A model generated the notes under the pieces. The model saw only the letters and a program-made list of their open reading frames with translations, was not told the origin of the DNA and did not search any database. Positions 39,561 to 51,589 of a stretch of DNA of 64,000 nucleotides are shown piece by piece. The position numbers and the translations under genes were made by a program. This DNA is from Tamarix chinensis. Its lineage: Eukaryota > Streptophyta > Magnoliopsida > Caryophyllales > Tamaricaceae. Location of the stretch: positions 60,447,701-60,511,700 of the forward strand of contig CM060181.1 of NCBI GenBank assembly GCA_030549775.1, in the 5' to 3' direction. Positions within the stretch are counted from its first letter, which is position 1. Every line of letters starts with the position of its first letter.

Positions 39561-41138
39561 ATATTAATAATAATAATAATAGTAGTAATATATTTTGAAT
39601 AAATGAAATAAAATAGATAAAGAGTTGAATAAATAGTGAAAAAGGGTTGAGAGGGTCTAGGGTTCAACCTTAGGCTGGTGGTGATAGGCGGCACTGGCGG
39701 TGGTGGCCGGAAAAAGTGAAGAAAAAGGAAAAAGTTGAAGTTTGAGAACAAGATAGGGAGAATAAAGGTAGGGGTTGGGGTGTTTAAGACTACCTAGAGG
39801 GAGAGGAGTTGAATGAGGGTGGTGGTGCACGATGACGCGAAGGGTGGCAGAGGTAGGGAATGGGTTGATTGAGAAGGGAAATTTGCACGGCTGGGGTGGC
39901 TTGTGTAGGAAGAATCGATGGAGAAGGGAGGCATAGTTAGTTTGAGGGAGGTATAGGGATTACTTGGGTGGCCAAAACGGGCTGGGGAAATGGCGTCTGA
40001 AATGGCAGTGGTAGAAATGTCAAAGTTTTTTTGGGTGAGCAGCCAAAGGTTCGATATAGGGAGATTATGATTATATTTATAGAGTAAAATGGAGGGTTAA
40101 GGTCATAGGAAAAAATGGGAGGATCAGACATGTTGTCTAGGCTTACCAATGGTAACAAAAGTTGGCAAAATTCAAATTTGATAGAGGGTGGTTGCGTAGG
40201 CCAAGGAGGAGGGAAAATCGCACGAGAATAGGGGAGATGTGGTTGGGTGATGGGGTCGACAATGAGAAGGGAAAAAGAGTGAGAAAAGGCTGGTCAAACG
40301 GTGAGATTTTCGGATGGTTATAGGTCTAAAAAGTTCTAGGTTGCCAACGAATGGGGGATGAGGAAGGAAGAAGAATAAAGAAAGGTGGGGGTGAATTGGC
40401 AGTTCGGGAAAAAGAAAATAAAACAAAGGGAAGGCGGGAAAACCGGGAGGCGGGTAAAGTTGTTTAAGCCAAGCGCTACGTTACAAGGGGGAAAATGAGA
40501 TAAAACGCAGCGTTTGGGCTACCGAAAGAAGAAGAAAGAAAATATAGGGAGAATGGGCCATGGGAAGGAGAAGGAAGGGAACGCACTTGGGCCACTAGGC
40601 TGGCCCAGGTTGGGAAGGAGAAAAAAACAAAAGAAGAAGAAAGAAAAAGAAAGGAAAAAAAGAAGAAAGAAAAGGAAAAAGGAAAAAGAAAAGGGAAAAA
40701 GGAAAAATAATGGATTATGTTAATTAAATTAATTGGGATAATTTATATATTTAAAATAATAATATTTATATAAAATAATATTTAAATCCCTTTTCAGGCT
40801 AATTTAAAGTTTTTAAAAGATTTTTCATAAATTCCATTTTAATTAGTAAAACATCCTAATTTTCTTCAATTAAATTATTTATAGAATTCATATTAATTTG
40901 GAACTATTTTCTCCATCTTATTTTAAATAAAATAATTTATTTAATTAATTTCCAAAATAAAATTCTTAATTAGCTAAAATACCCAAATTTCTTCTAATTA
41001 AAATACTTATAAATTTCTTCTTGATTTACCCTAATCAAATCCCCTTTTATTTTAATAAATATAATTTAATTAAATAATTTTCCGAATAAAATATTATTTA
41101 TCAGTAATTTTTAAAATTATAATTTTTAGGGCATTTTA
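36126..41138 (-). mobile_element. Solo LTR, 5.0 kb (Tekay-like)
   Basis: Flanked by the 5-bp duplication AATAT (36121..36125, 41139..41143) and inserted in a unit of the 146-bp array. Plus strand begins TGTAACACC; the far end reads GGGCATTTTA where the related LTR at 59206 has GGTATTTCA, so the terminal CA seems to have mutated to TA. No internal coding region or second LTR copy is present. It contains five CCACTATTATAGCCGGTGG-type motifs (36881, 36931, 37053, 37100, 37150), a long TAA microsatellite and a GA/GC-rich stretch. Open frames inside are low-complexity. Confidence 0.85.
38720..39595. repeat. (TAA)n microsatellite region inside the LTR
   Basis: Long interrupted TAA/ATA runs, with pure stretches near 38932..38995, 39330..39375 and 39500..39560 (the last passes into TAG repeats). 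Occupies the same place in the LTR as the TAA region at 61330..61880. Confidence 0.9.
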
Positions 41139-41560
41139 AATATTTGATGACAAGTATGAAAATAAGGGTTCGTTGTTTTAGAACCACATGTTCTAGCATG
41201 ATTATAAATAGTATAGGGTCTCTGGGTACTTTAATAATTTTGAGTGTACCATGATAAATATTCTAATAAATATGCATGATATGTGTTGTTCATTATCAAG
41301 CATGAGTAAAGGGGTTTAGTTGTATTAGATATGTTTGTTTCACCATGATTAGTATTGTTATATGGTATAGGGATATTTCTGTAATTTTATTTATGACATG
41401 ATGATTATTCTCATAAACATGCAGGATGTGCATTATTTATCGTTAATCATGAGAATATGTGTTCTAATGTTCTAGAAGTACGTGTTAGGGTTTTACATGT
41501 AGAATTGTGTATAAGGGTAAACTGGTTATTTGGCATGTCAGGTAAATAAATTATATGAAC
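41139..41560 (+). repeat. 146-bp tandem array, last three units
   Basis: Units with the array phrase near 41160, 41306 and 41452 continue the array interrupted at 36125, still at about 146-bp spacing. They are more diverged toward the end. Confidence 0.85.
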
Positions 41561-42264
41561 AGTAATTAAATTATGGTTTGTTATTCTTTTTATGGCAAGT
41601 TGATAAAATAAAATGGAATTTGTTATAGGAATGGGTGGTAAAGTGGTAGCTTTAGCCTCAACGGTATTTTGGTCATTGTAAACTAAAATGCCTAAGTGTA
41701 CATAATCGAGCATAGGATGGCCTTAGTAAACTTCTAATGTTGACACTGATAATGATATTGATTTTGGTTACCTCATAATGTTGGAAATGAATAAAAATGA
41801 ATAAATATGAAGAATTAGATATATGTGATTAATATGTGTTTTTTGTGGCCACCCTTATAAAATACAAATACTTAAAGTGAATGACCTTGAGATTGGGAAT
41901 AGTAGCTCTTTAGGGGTTACTACCCTAAGAACATGGTTCAGCTCATGATTGTTTATAAATTTTGCTTGTGTGCCTTATCTCCCTGGCTAGGCTCTATATC
42001 TTACTCTATTTAGCTCTATAGACCTAAGTAGGGGTATGCATACTTATGAATTAGGTATCTTTATCGATAGGGTACTATGTAACTTCATGTACTAATGCTA
42101 ACAAGGTTCCTTTGTGTCCTTAGGTTGATAGTCAGTAGGATACTATACTGCCCTTGTGTGCTAGTATGATCAGGGTACCTTAATATCTTCGGGTTCATTT
42201 GGTCTCCCCTCATGATCAATGCATAATATATCATATTTCATTTCCCTATGTTGGTCTTTTTAGC

Positions 42265-44985
42265 TAATTTTTATCAGTAAATATGGGCTGCCTTATAATT
42301 TTAGACCTAAATTCACCAAGTTAAAAAAATTATTATTAAATGGACCTAATTTGCATCTATTATTATCTTATAGGTACTAAAAAAAAAGAGGAAGCAGGCC
42401 ATTAAATTAGAAGTCACGGAATTATCATATACATGACTAAGTAGCTGAGCCTTCCTTTCCGATTAATCTGCCTAGCACCTCAACCAAATAGGCTCAGCAT
42501 TTCTTCTATAAAATGGCAACCTAGAGATTAGCAGCTACGATAAACAGATCTAAAATAATGCCGATTCATTTGCCTGAGCAAAAAGATTGAAGAATCAAGC
42601 TGAAGCATATCTCTCTTTCATCTATATAGATCAGACGAGAACGACCAAATAGAGCAGCAGACAACTATTGGAAGAAGCTGATTTTGCTCCAAACTGAGAG
42701 CAATTGAACGAAGGGACTGGGGCGAGAAGGTGTGCGAGATCGAAGAGGGATACAAGCCATTGGAGTCGAGCTAAATCGAGACCATTAGAGGAGGAATTTG
42801 GAGCTTGACGCATCGGGTCACAACAATGATCAAGTTAACAAATCCGGACAGAAATTGAATGAGTCTATCTCACTCGTATACCTTTTTGTATCTAGTTTCC
42901 TGAGTTTAATTGACTTTCAATTATTCAAATTTCAGTTTAGTTTTTTTTTTCTTTAGATGATTTGAGACGAATATTTCGGTTATATATTTAACGCCAAGTT
43001 AATTTCGGTACTTATGCCTTGCTTGAGATGAATGATTTATGATTCATGTATATGTATAAAGCTAGAGACGTCTTGCAGCTAGAGACGTCTTGCTTAGTTC
43101 GATTGTGAATCTGCTGTTGTCGCTGATTCTTTAGTCCGTAATTGCTATGGAACCGACGAATTTGGAAACGACTCATTTAGATTTAGTCAGTCGCACGATT
43201 GGGTCTAAATTAGAGTATTACATAATCTAGGAAAGTTCTATTCTTGATGTCTTGAATAGATTTTCATAGGGTTAATGAATTTTTCCTTGGAATTATCTGC
43301 TGATGAGTTAGAATTGAGCTAGATTGGTTCTAACTAGTAAATGAGAATAGGGAGAAGGTTGCTGGTAGGTTCTCTACAATTAACCTACTAGATAAATTTG
43401 GTGACAAAATAACTAAATTGATATTTGAATTTGTGTGCTCAATTTTAATTGTATGCTCAACTGTAAATAATTAAATTAGTTTAGTGTATATAGCATAGTT
43501 AGATTTAGATTTAATTTTTTTTCTCATATTCCCCCCAACCCAAGTCTAGATTTAAAGCGTAAACAGAGTTCTGAATTAAATTCATCCTAAAATGGTATCC
43601 GAGAGTTGTTGCTTGAGAATTTTAGTACTTGTAGCTATTAAAATAGCAAGTGCTAATGACTAGAAACGTGTTCTGATGTGAAATTGCTGGATTGAAATAT
43701 AGAAATTGAGTTTAATTGTTGAAATTCAACAAGTACTGAAGAAAAAAAAACTAGAGTTCGTTTATGCCCTGAACTTTGTTTCATGTACTACAGTTGTCCA
43801 TTTTTTATTATTTCTACATTTGGTTCAAATTTCATCAATCTGTATTTACTGCTGTAACCTGAGTTATGAATGAAGAAATTTAGGATGACAATCTAACATT
43901 AAAAAACATGTTAAATCACTCTTGAGTGAGGATATGGAGTTGAAAGTTGAATCCTTTTATGATTGACCATACAACTACAGACTGTGCATCTACTCTGATT
44001 TATTTTCTGCTGCTGTTCTGTCCTGATTTTTTTTTTTCAGAATTAGAGTTATATTCTTGTCTATAATGTGCCTAAATAGTAATGAAATAAACCTAGGAAA
44101 GTGCAGGTCAACTTGAGTTGCTGAATCTATCCTTATGAAGTGTGTATGATTCATGAATCTGTGGTGAAATGCTGAAATTACAGATCTAATTTCAGAACTA
44201 TATCCCAATGAATTTCCACCTTATAAACCTGTTTGGAGACTTGAAATACGCTAGGAAATTCAGTTACTAAGTGGAGGATTAAATGACATAAATTTTGATA
44301 GTTTTTTATGCACCGTAGAACCATTTCTCTTCATGTTTTGCACTGGTTTTGCAACCAATCTGCAGGTCTGATTGTACAGATCTGAAATGGCTTATTTTCC
44401 TGCTTATAAAATGACTAAATACCTGTAGTACACTAGGGGATGCAGTCTACAAAGTGCTAAATCAAGTTAGACAACTTTACATGCATTTTTATGCACTTTT
44501 GGAGGTAATTTTTCCATGTTTAAGCTGAATTCTAAAGTTAAATTCTAGATCTGATTTTATGATTTTTTACTATTGTTTTCAACATGGTTTGAAGGTTAGA
44601 ACTTAGCATAAGTTAGTGCAAAATCTTAGGGGCATGTATGGCTAAGTTGGGATTGAGTTTGAGGTCATTTGGATATCAAAATTGATTTTTTATAAGCGGT
44701 TTGATCAATCTATTTTATTTTTTTTAACGAATTTAATTGATGAATCTGGACTTTTAAACCTTATTTAGAATAGGATAATTGTATACACATAATATGCAAT
44801 TTTTTTTCTAGTTTTATTTAGTGGAAAGTTAATGCACAGTAATTTACAATGAGCATGAAGCCTTACTTTAGGATTTAGAAAATACATTCTCCTCGTGGGA
44901 TCGACTCTTATTCATGATATGCTACTTGTTTATAATATATTTCAGTGAAAAATAAGGATTTAATTTTTAGTGCTTAATGACACAC
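42265..44985. other. Unresolved insertion, LTR-retroelement-like
   Basis: This stretch separates two parts of the forward LTR-like region and looks foreign to it. It has a TATA-type box (TTCTATAAAATGG, about 42505), an 18-bp direct duplication of AGCTAGAGACGTCTTGC (43062..43095), a possible primer site TGGTATCCGAGAG (43594..43606) and, near its end, CTCGTGGGATCGACTCTT, a phrase common at the 3' side of plant retroelements. No coding domain and no matched LTR pair were found. Confidence 0.35.
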
Positions 44986-45049
44986 TACCACCTCAAGTAG
45001 ATAAAAAATGGCAATGTTTGATAATTGAATAAAAATGATTCTTAGGAGG

Positions 45050-45172
45050 ATTTGGTAGTAACCTTTGTTCTTATTTGTGGTTGGTAGTAGCTTTTGTACC
45101 TAACTGTGGTTTGGTAGCAGCATTTGTACGTACCTGTTGTTTGGTAGCAGCATCTATGCTTACCTATGATGA
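45050..45172 (+). repeat. Four-copy repeat of about 30 bp
   Basis: The phrase TTTGGTAGCAGCATTTGTAC and relatives (GGTAGTAACCTTTGTTC, GGTAGTAGCTTTTGTACC, GGTAGCAGCATCTATGC) recur four times at 29-33 bp. It sits where other LTRs in this window carry the CCACTATT...GTGG cassette. Confidence 0.75.
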
Positions 45173-46054
45173 TGTGTGTGTATTGGTTGTGTTGATGGGC
45201 TTACCTATGTATCGAGAAGTTGTGGGTTGACTATGAGAATTTTGCCTATAGTTATAACTTAAGAATGATGTGGCTTTCTAATTATACTACAAAGCGCATC
45301 TCTTGGATGATCCATTAGTAAGTTTTGGTTATCTAGATGAATGAGTATTGGTAATATATGGTATTGATGTTATGTGGTTATATGAATGATTATTGCATTT
45401 TAATTAATATATGCATAATTAAATGTCCATGTATCTTTGTGATACATTTTATGTGTTCCATGTAGACCTTGCATATTAGTCTTTTATAATGAGTTACTCA
45501 ATACCACTGTATTGAAGGGTTCCTTTCATGGGTCCTTGCTTATTCAATGGGTAGTGGCCTTTGTAGGTAAGTTCACAAGCTCAATTTAAGGATATCCTTC
45601 GAGTTAAGAGTGTTGAGTTATACAGGGTTATGTCCGATGACTTAAACCTGAAGTTTCTATATTTCTTATAGTCTTTTATATTTCCTTTTACTAACATTTT
45701 TGTAACCATAATTATTGGGCTTTTTTTTGAAAAGTTAATTTATCTCTTTAACTATTTTACTACTCTAATTTATAATTGTATTCTTAAGTTAAGTGAAGTA
45801 ATGTTTTAGCCTTAGTACTTAGTAATAGAGTGGTAGAAGAAATCGGTCCTACACCAAGTACGATGGTAGCACCCTAAAATTTATTTTCTTAGCTTATGCA
45901 TGTAACTTTTAAAAACAAAATTTTTTAGTAGTAAATTTTGGCGGTGTTACACACAAATACAAAACTGAACATTAATGACACCACATCAATGACTGTTTGA
46001 TCATAATTATTGATAAAAGCATGAAAAGTTTTGAGGCAGAAATGTAGTGCATGT

Positions 46055-46235
46055 TTTAATAATAGTTTTAGACATTAACCATTATAAAAAGTAAATTAGC
46101 TATTCTTTTGATAAAGGTGTTAATTTAACCGCTAAAAAAATGGAAATGCTATGAAGTTTTAATAACGGTTATTACTAAAACCTTTATTAAAACTTATTTT
46201 AATAATGATTATATCCATAACCGTTATCAAAACTA
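46055..46235 (+). repeat. Left subterminal repeats of Y
   Basis: Degenerate copies of TTTTAATAACGGTT and its complement, for example GTTTTAATAATAGTTTTAG, AAGTTTTAATAACGGTTATT and CCATAACCGTTATCAAAAC. Such arrays near CACTA ends are binding sites for the transposition proteins in En/Spm; here that is inference. Confidence 0.8.
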
Positions 46236-46931
46236 GCACATTAAAGACCCGTCCCTCCCCTCTCACTTATTTAAGTCTATTATAGAAACTAGAAATTTGA
46301 CTTGCTCTCTCTTTCTCTCTTCACTCGGCTTTGTTTTTCCATACTATTTGCTCTCAGTGCTCCCTCATTTACATTCGTCATGTGTTCCTCTTTATGTTTT
46401 TCATACTCTCGTCATCATCATTTTTTTTCCGCTCCTTATCATAGTTCATATGTCTTATGTGCCCTCCTATAGCCCTTCAAACCTTCGCTTGCCCTACAGC
46501 ATGACTAGCCTCTTACCTCTCTTCCACAGCCCGTCCCCTTCGTTCATGGATCTTGCAACCGCAACAAAAGCCATCGACCCTGTATCCGGGCTACCTTCCC
46601 ATCGAGAACCTTGCTTGGTATAATTTTGTTTTCTATCATTATATATATATATATATATATGCGTATTAACTATTTAGTAGGTATTATGTTTATTATTTTC
46701 TATTTTGTTGCTGTTTGTTGCTATGTTATTATGGGTTTTGGTTTGCCTCTATATATTTTTATGCATGCATGATAATATTGATGGGTTTGTTGTTAATGAA
46801 AAAATGGTTTTTCTAGCATTAGAGACCCATATTTTATAATTTAAAAAATTAGATAACAATCTTAGTAACATGAGTTAATGGTTTCTTTATGTTATAGGTA
46901 GTAGACTATTGAGATCACACATTTACCCATT
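46236..46931. other. Y leader region, no clear gene
   Basis: CT-rich stretch after the subterminal repeats, similar in layout to 50955..51240 in element X, then AT-rich sequence with a TA microsatellite (46641..46661). It is likely promoter and untranslated leader of the transposon gene. An open frame at 46297..46623 resembles nothing I know. Confidence 0.35.
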
Positions 46932-47474
46932 ATGTGCATTCCTCCGGGATATTTGTACATGACACTTGATTTGAATTTTCAGAGTCATTTCATATGGTTA
47001 TATGAGGAGGTTCATCTGTTGTTCTTGAGTGGGTCTTATTATGAGCTATTCCATTTAAGATAATATCATTTTCTTCTAACGTTGCCTCAAGTTGAGCCAT
47101 GGTCAAAGGCAGTAACTAGTTATTGTGATCTATTTATTAACCTTACCATGCACCACACCTATGATTTTGAAGGGTGTGGTTTTCGTGAGGGATTATGATT
47201 AGATTGCTAGAGAGATAATGGCTATAGATGGCGAGTGGAGGTTTTCTCATATCTCACCCCTAATTATTCACCCTAGTTACCCAAGCTTATCTATCAATGA
47301 ACTCTCCATTGATGAGTGGATGACATGTTGAGGCAAGTGGATGCTAAAAGTGATGGGTTTTAGTTGGCATAGGCTAGGCTATCAATGGATTATATAGGAT
47401 GGTTAGGGAGTGTTGTTAGTTAGCTATTTGAGTTGTAGCAACTTTTGATGTATATACTGTTTCTATCGCCTTAG
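46932..47474 (+). pseudogene. Decayed unknown ORF of about 180 codons in Y
   Basis: One frame over 543 bases, starting at an ATG and ending TAG, reads like protein apart from about a dozen stops: MCIPPGYLYMTLDLNFQSHF, IWLYEEVHLLFLSGSYYELF, LPQVEPWSKAVTSYCDLFI, MHHTYDFEGCGFREGL. Most stops could come from single C-to-T or G-to-A changes of Gln, Arg or Trp codons. It lies upstream of the transposase-associated domain. I do not recognise the family; it may be a first exon of the transposon's gene set or a captured host exon. Element X has no counterpart. Confidence 0.5.
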
Positions 47475-47774
47475 GTTTTTTTTTTAGTTTTTTGGGTATT
47501 GTTTTAAATGAGTAGTATGAAATTACTATCTAATTTACAACCCTTGTATACATATTTGATATGTATATACATATGACCTCTTTGTAAGCAATAATAATTT
47601 GTGTATTGGTATATTTTTATATCCTTTTTCTATATATATAACTTCAAAATAGCATGATATATATTATATAAATATGATAACATTTAAAGCATTAGTAATA
47701 TGTGAATTAGTTTGTATAAGTGAATTGATTTGTAATAATATTTTTCATAGGATACATATAGATTGGAAAACTAT

Positions 47775-49920
47775 AGATTAGAAATTGATGTTTACAAATT
47801 GTTTATCTAGAGAATATGATGAAGGAATTGAATTTTTCATCAAGTTTGCATTATAATATGCTTAAAATGCTAGTAGAATAGTTTGTCCTTGTTTGTTATG
47901 TGCTTATATTCAACGCGTCAATCCTAATGATTTAATAAATCATTTGTTTTTATACGAAATTGATATAAGTTACACTCGTTGGATATGACATGGTGAGAGA
48001 GAGTCTGAATATAATAATAAGGAAGGTAGGAGGGATAGCAGTGGATCATTTGACAACAAAGGGCATTATGCATACCTGATATGTGTGGATAATATTTCAT
48101 ATTTTTTTTAGCTAACACATGGACAGAAGAGAGTTTTCTCTAGTATTGTTGATTTTTACTGAGGGACCATCATTATTAAAAGAAAAGGAATGTATTCAAT
48201 GGGAAACCAGAAGAAGGGCATGCCATAATCCAGTTGACGGATAGATAAGTGTATGTGAAGATAAAACATTTGAAGATGAGCTTTAGGAACAAGAATGAAG
48301 ATAAGCTTCCATTAGTTGGCCGGAATAAGATGTCTATAATATTCAACTTTCTATACTGGGAGTCTCTATACATGATGCATGCCCTCGATGTGATGCATAT
48401 CGAGAAAAATATATGTGATAGCTTTGTTGGCACAATACTTAATATTCCACGAATGACTAAAGATGGCATAAACTCTCAATTGGATATGGAGGAAATGGGT
48501 ATTAGACATGAAAAAACACTATGAGATAATGGAAGAAGAACTGATTTACCACCAACATGCCATACTCTCTCTAGAAAGGAGAAAAATACATTTTGTGAAT
48601 TCTCTAATAGTGTCAAGGTTCCGGAAGGGTATTTTTTGAATGTTTGAAGACTATTGTTGATGAAAGAGTTGAAACTAATCAACATGACGTCTCATGATTG
48701 TCATATTTTGATGCAACATTTGATGCTAATAGTCATATGTGGAATTTTTTGTTCAAAATGCTATCACCAGGATTTATTAGTTCTTCAATTTACTATACTC
48801 TAAAGGCATAAACATTAATAATTTGAATGTATTGCAAAGAGGGATTATGATCACTTTGTGCCAGCTTGAAATGTATTTTCCTCCCTCATTATTTGACATT
48901 ATGGTGCATCTAACCATTCACTTTGTTTTTGATGTATAAATGTTAGGAACTACTCATAAACACTGGACATGCCCCTTTGAATGGTTTATAAATTTAATAA
49001 AAGGTTACATGAAGAATTGATAACGACTAGACTGATGCATTATTGAGAGTTACCTAGTAGAATAGGCAATTAAATTTTTCACAAATTACTTATCTAATGT
49101 TGAAGGTATCATTCTTCCTAAGTCTCAACATGTAAGAAAATTTGAAGGACATGGTATTAGGGACATACAATTTGGGCAATTAGACCCTAACATTATCTGT
49201 AAAGCATACCTCTTTTTATTGCACAATAGTAATGATGTTTAGCAATATATTAAAGAACATATGTGCTTTTTAAGGAATGAAAGTCCATCAAAGGCTGAGA
49301 AGTGAATAATTGATACAAATAATCTTTCATTTATACATTGGATAAGCGATTGTATTATTTCGCTCATAAAAAAATCCTCGACTTCCATTTCTGCAACTGT
49401 ACATTGGTTATCCCGAATGCCTTGATATGAATTCTTCTTATATTCCAACTATTCTATCAATAGATATACTTTTTTACATGAAATGATAAGATGAGAGAAC
49501 TACAATGTAGAATAGTGGAGTGACTTTAGTGGCTAATGTAATGCATATTGCTAGCACAAAGGATAAGAATCCTACATATGCAAATATGAATTACTATTGT
49601 GTCATCAAATAGATTTGGGAGCTAGATTACACTGTGTTCAAAGTACCTATTTTATGGTTTAGATGAGTTGATAATAGTTAAGGGGTTAGATATAAAGATG
49701 GCTTCACATTAGTAGATCTCAATTGGGTAGGTAATAAACAAGACCTATTCATCTTGACATCTCAAGTCACACAAGTTTTCTTTATCACTGATCCTGCCAG
49801 TACAAGATGTTTCGTGGTTTTAAGAAGTAAAAAAATAACTCTAAATGATTGTGATGATGGAAACGATGCCAATTGGGATAAAAAGTGTGTCAAAGCCATG
49901 CAAGTAGCCAATCATTGATA
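47775..49920 (+). pseudogene. TNP2-type CACTA transposase, internally deleted
   Basis: 47775..48120 matches the transposase-associated N-terminal domain (DWKTID, LSREYDEGIEFFIKF, IVCPCLLCAY, YTRWI then HGE). Then, instead of several hundred residues of Transposase_21, the sequence jumps to its last part at 48250: YWESLYMMHALDVMHIEKNI, CDSFVGTILNIPRMTKDG. Next come LPPTCHTLSRKEK and KVPEGYF (48545..48645), a DUF4218-like part (LSNVEGIILPKSQHVRKFEG, about 49095) and a DUF4216-like part (TVFKVPILWFRWVDN, YKDGFTLVDLNWVGNKQD, 49630..49760). Many stops. In intact relatives this is the DDE transposase that binds and cuts the ends. Confidence 0.85.
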
Positions 49921-50231
49921 GATGATAAAAATTACATTGCTAAGAAGGTAATCTATGTAAGGGATGATCATTGTGAAGTAATATATGTATTAGATCATGA
50001 AACCAATCAAAAATAAAGGAATAAAGAAAGAATGAAAATAAGGTGATTAGGGTAATAATATTGTAACATGTTTTTCTCATATTATTACTACATTTCATAT
50101 CATTACTACATATGATTATTGATTTTTTCATATCATTTTTACATATGAAATGTTTCCTTGATATCTTGTTTTGTATATATTTACTCACAACATAAATTAT
50201 ACTAACTTATGTATTCAAATTCCATAGAGAT

Positions 50232-50714
50232 ATGGCAAAGCACACAATTTTTAGGGACTCTAGCAATGAATGAGGGAAGAGAGGACCTAATGTGATGAGA
50301 ATCATCATAGACATGAGGAATAGAGGAGAAAAAGTGTCATTAGTTGTAACACGTATAATCTTCCCACTAGCAAGTATGATGATATGTTTATGACATACAT
50401 TTCACTCATCACTCATAATCATGTTCCAATATCCTAGAATAATTGGAATCCGTTTCCAAAAGGTTACAAAAAACATATTTGGCAAGAAGTGATAGCAAAT
50501 GCTATGTTTTGTTTGTCAAATTTTAATATGTTACATATTAGTAATTTCACTACAATGACACCGATATACATATTTTTGTATTACTTTCTCGAGAGTCTTC
50601 ATTATCCTAGAGGAGAGGAAGAAGTGATTACTTAAACATTGTGCTAAATTTCTAAGAACATTTAGGAAATATTTGGCGATTAAAAATTTGTACAGAAAGA
50701 GGGATGGTGCTTTA
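50232..50714 (+). pseudogene. Y second gene, 5' exons (Transposase_24-like)
   Basis: An ATG at 50232 opens MAKHTIFRDSSNE, then a stop, GKRGPNVMRIIIDMRNRG, matching the first exon of the X gene. The second exon (about 50598..50714) reads RVFIILEERKK, a stop, LLKHCAKFLRTFRKYLA and YRKRDGAL, and is cut there by element X. It continues at 56025 with HKAPYELWVF. Relative to X it retains the Met that X has lost and the Gln codon that is TAG in X. Confidence 0.78.
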
Positions 50715-50945
50715 CACTACTACGAAAACGGAAAATAATAACAGGACAATAATAACGGTGGTTCAAAAACCGTTGTCAAACGCATGAAAATTAATGGGCG
50801 GGAGAGTTTTGATAATGGTTCTAGTTAAAAACTGTTATTAAAAGGGCAATGTTAAAATTTGGACGGATGTTTTAATAACGGTTTTATATAAATCATTATT
50901 AAAAGAGGTTTTAATAACGGTTCTCTCAAGAACCGTTATTAAAAC
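50715..50945 (+). repeat. Left terminus and subterminal repeats of X
   Basis: CACTAC end followed by AATAATAACGGTGGTTC, GAACCGTTATTAAAAC and similar units in both orientations, at least three pairs. Confidence 0.88.
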
Positions 50946-51554
50946 CCCAAAATCAAACTTTTATTTCGCTCAATTCTGTTTCGTGCCAAAGTTTTCAGAC
51001 TCTCTGCACCTTCGCTCTCTTGCTCTCCTTCTCCTTGCAAACCCTCGCACCACCAACTCGCACCACCACACCGGCTCCTCTCTAGTAAAGGAAACCCTCG
51101 CACCGCCAACTCTCCATCACGCCTCTGCCATTGTCGGCTCTACATGTACGTGCTGTCATTGTTCCAAAGCTAGCTAGCACTTGCACCTTCATCCTCCATT
51201 GTGTTTGAAGCCCTTGCCTCTCTCAACATTCTCACCGTCGTGTTTGTAGCTAGCTCACTTTATGTATGTGTTTGTTCTTCCTCTCGTAACTTTTTATCTA
51301 CTTATATATGTATATATATATATATATAAATGCATGCATGTTGCTACATGGTTTTGTTTGTTTGTTATTTAAAGATTGTGGTTTGTCATTCGAAATGTGT
51401 TGTTGAATGTGTTGGCTGAAAATTTTGCTGTTTGTTGTTGAATTTGTTGCGTTATTGTTATATATTAACAAATGCATGTGTTGGCCGAGACCTTTACATA
51501 TATATATAATATAATTATGATTGTAGAATTATATACATTTTCACTCATAAAAAC

Positions 51555-51589
<35 letters not shown>

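Larger units (their letters stand above)
33376..45951 (+). repeat. Very long composite LTR-like region
   Basis: Probably one forward Tekay-like LTR, swollen and interrupted. A CT-rich stretch (33540..34330) as in the other LTRs is followed by a 146-bp tandem array (34970 on), which resumes after a solo LTR at 41139. Then come LTR-type middle sequence (41870..42250, with the TTAAAGTGAATGACC phrase), an unresolved insert, a 30-bp repeat cassette (45050..45170), and the end segment, which includes AAGTACGATGGTAGCACCC and GGCGGTGTTACA. The left boundary lies somewhere in 33376..33540 and was not found. Whether all of this is one LTR is inference. Confidence 0.45.

Noticed and set aside
43594..43606. 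Primer-binding site TGGTATCCGAGAG as proof of a complete LTR element
   Set aside because: No matching LTR pair, polypurine tract or coding domain was found around it; kept only as a hint.
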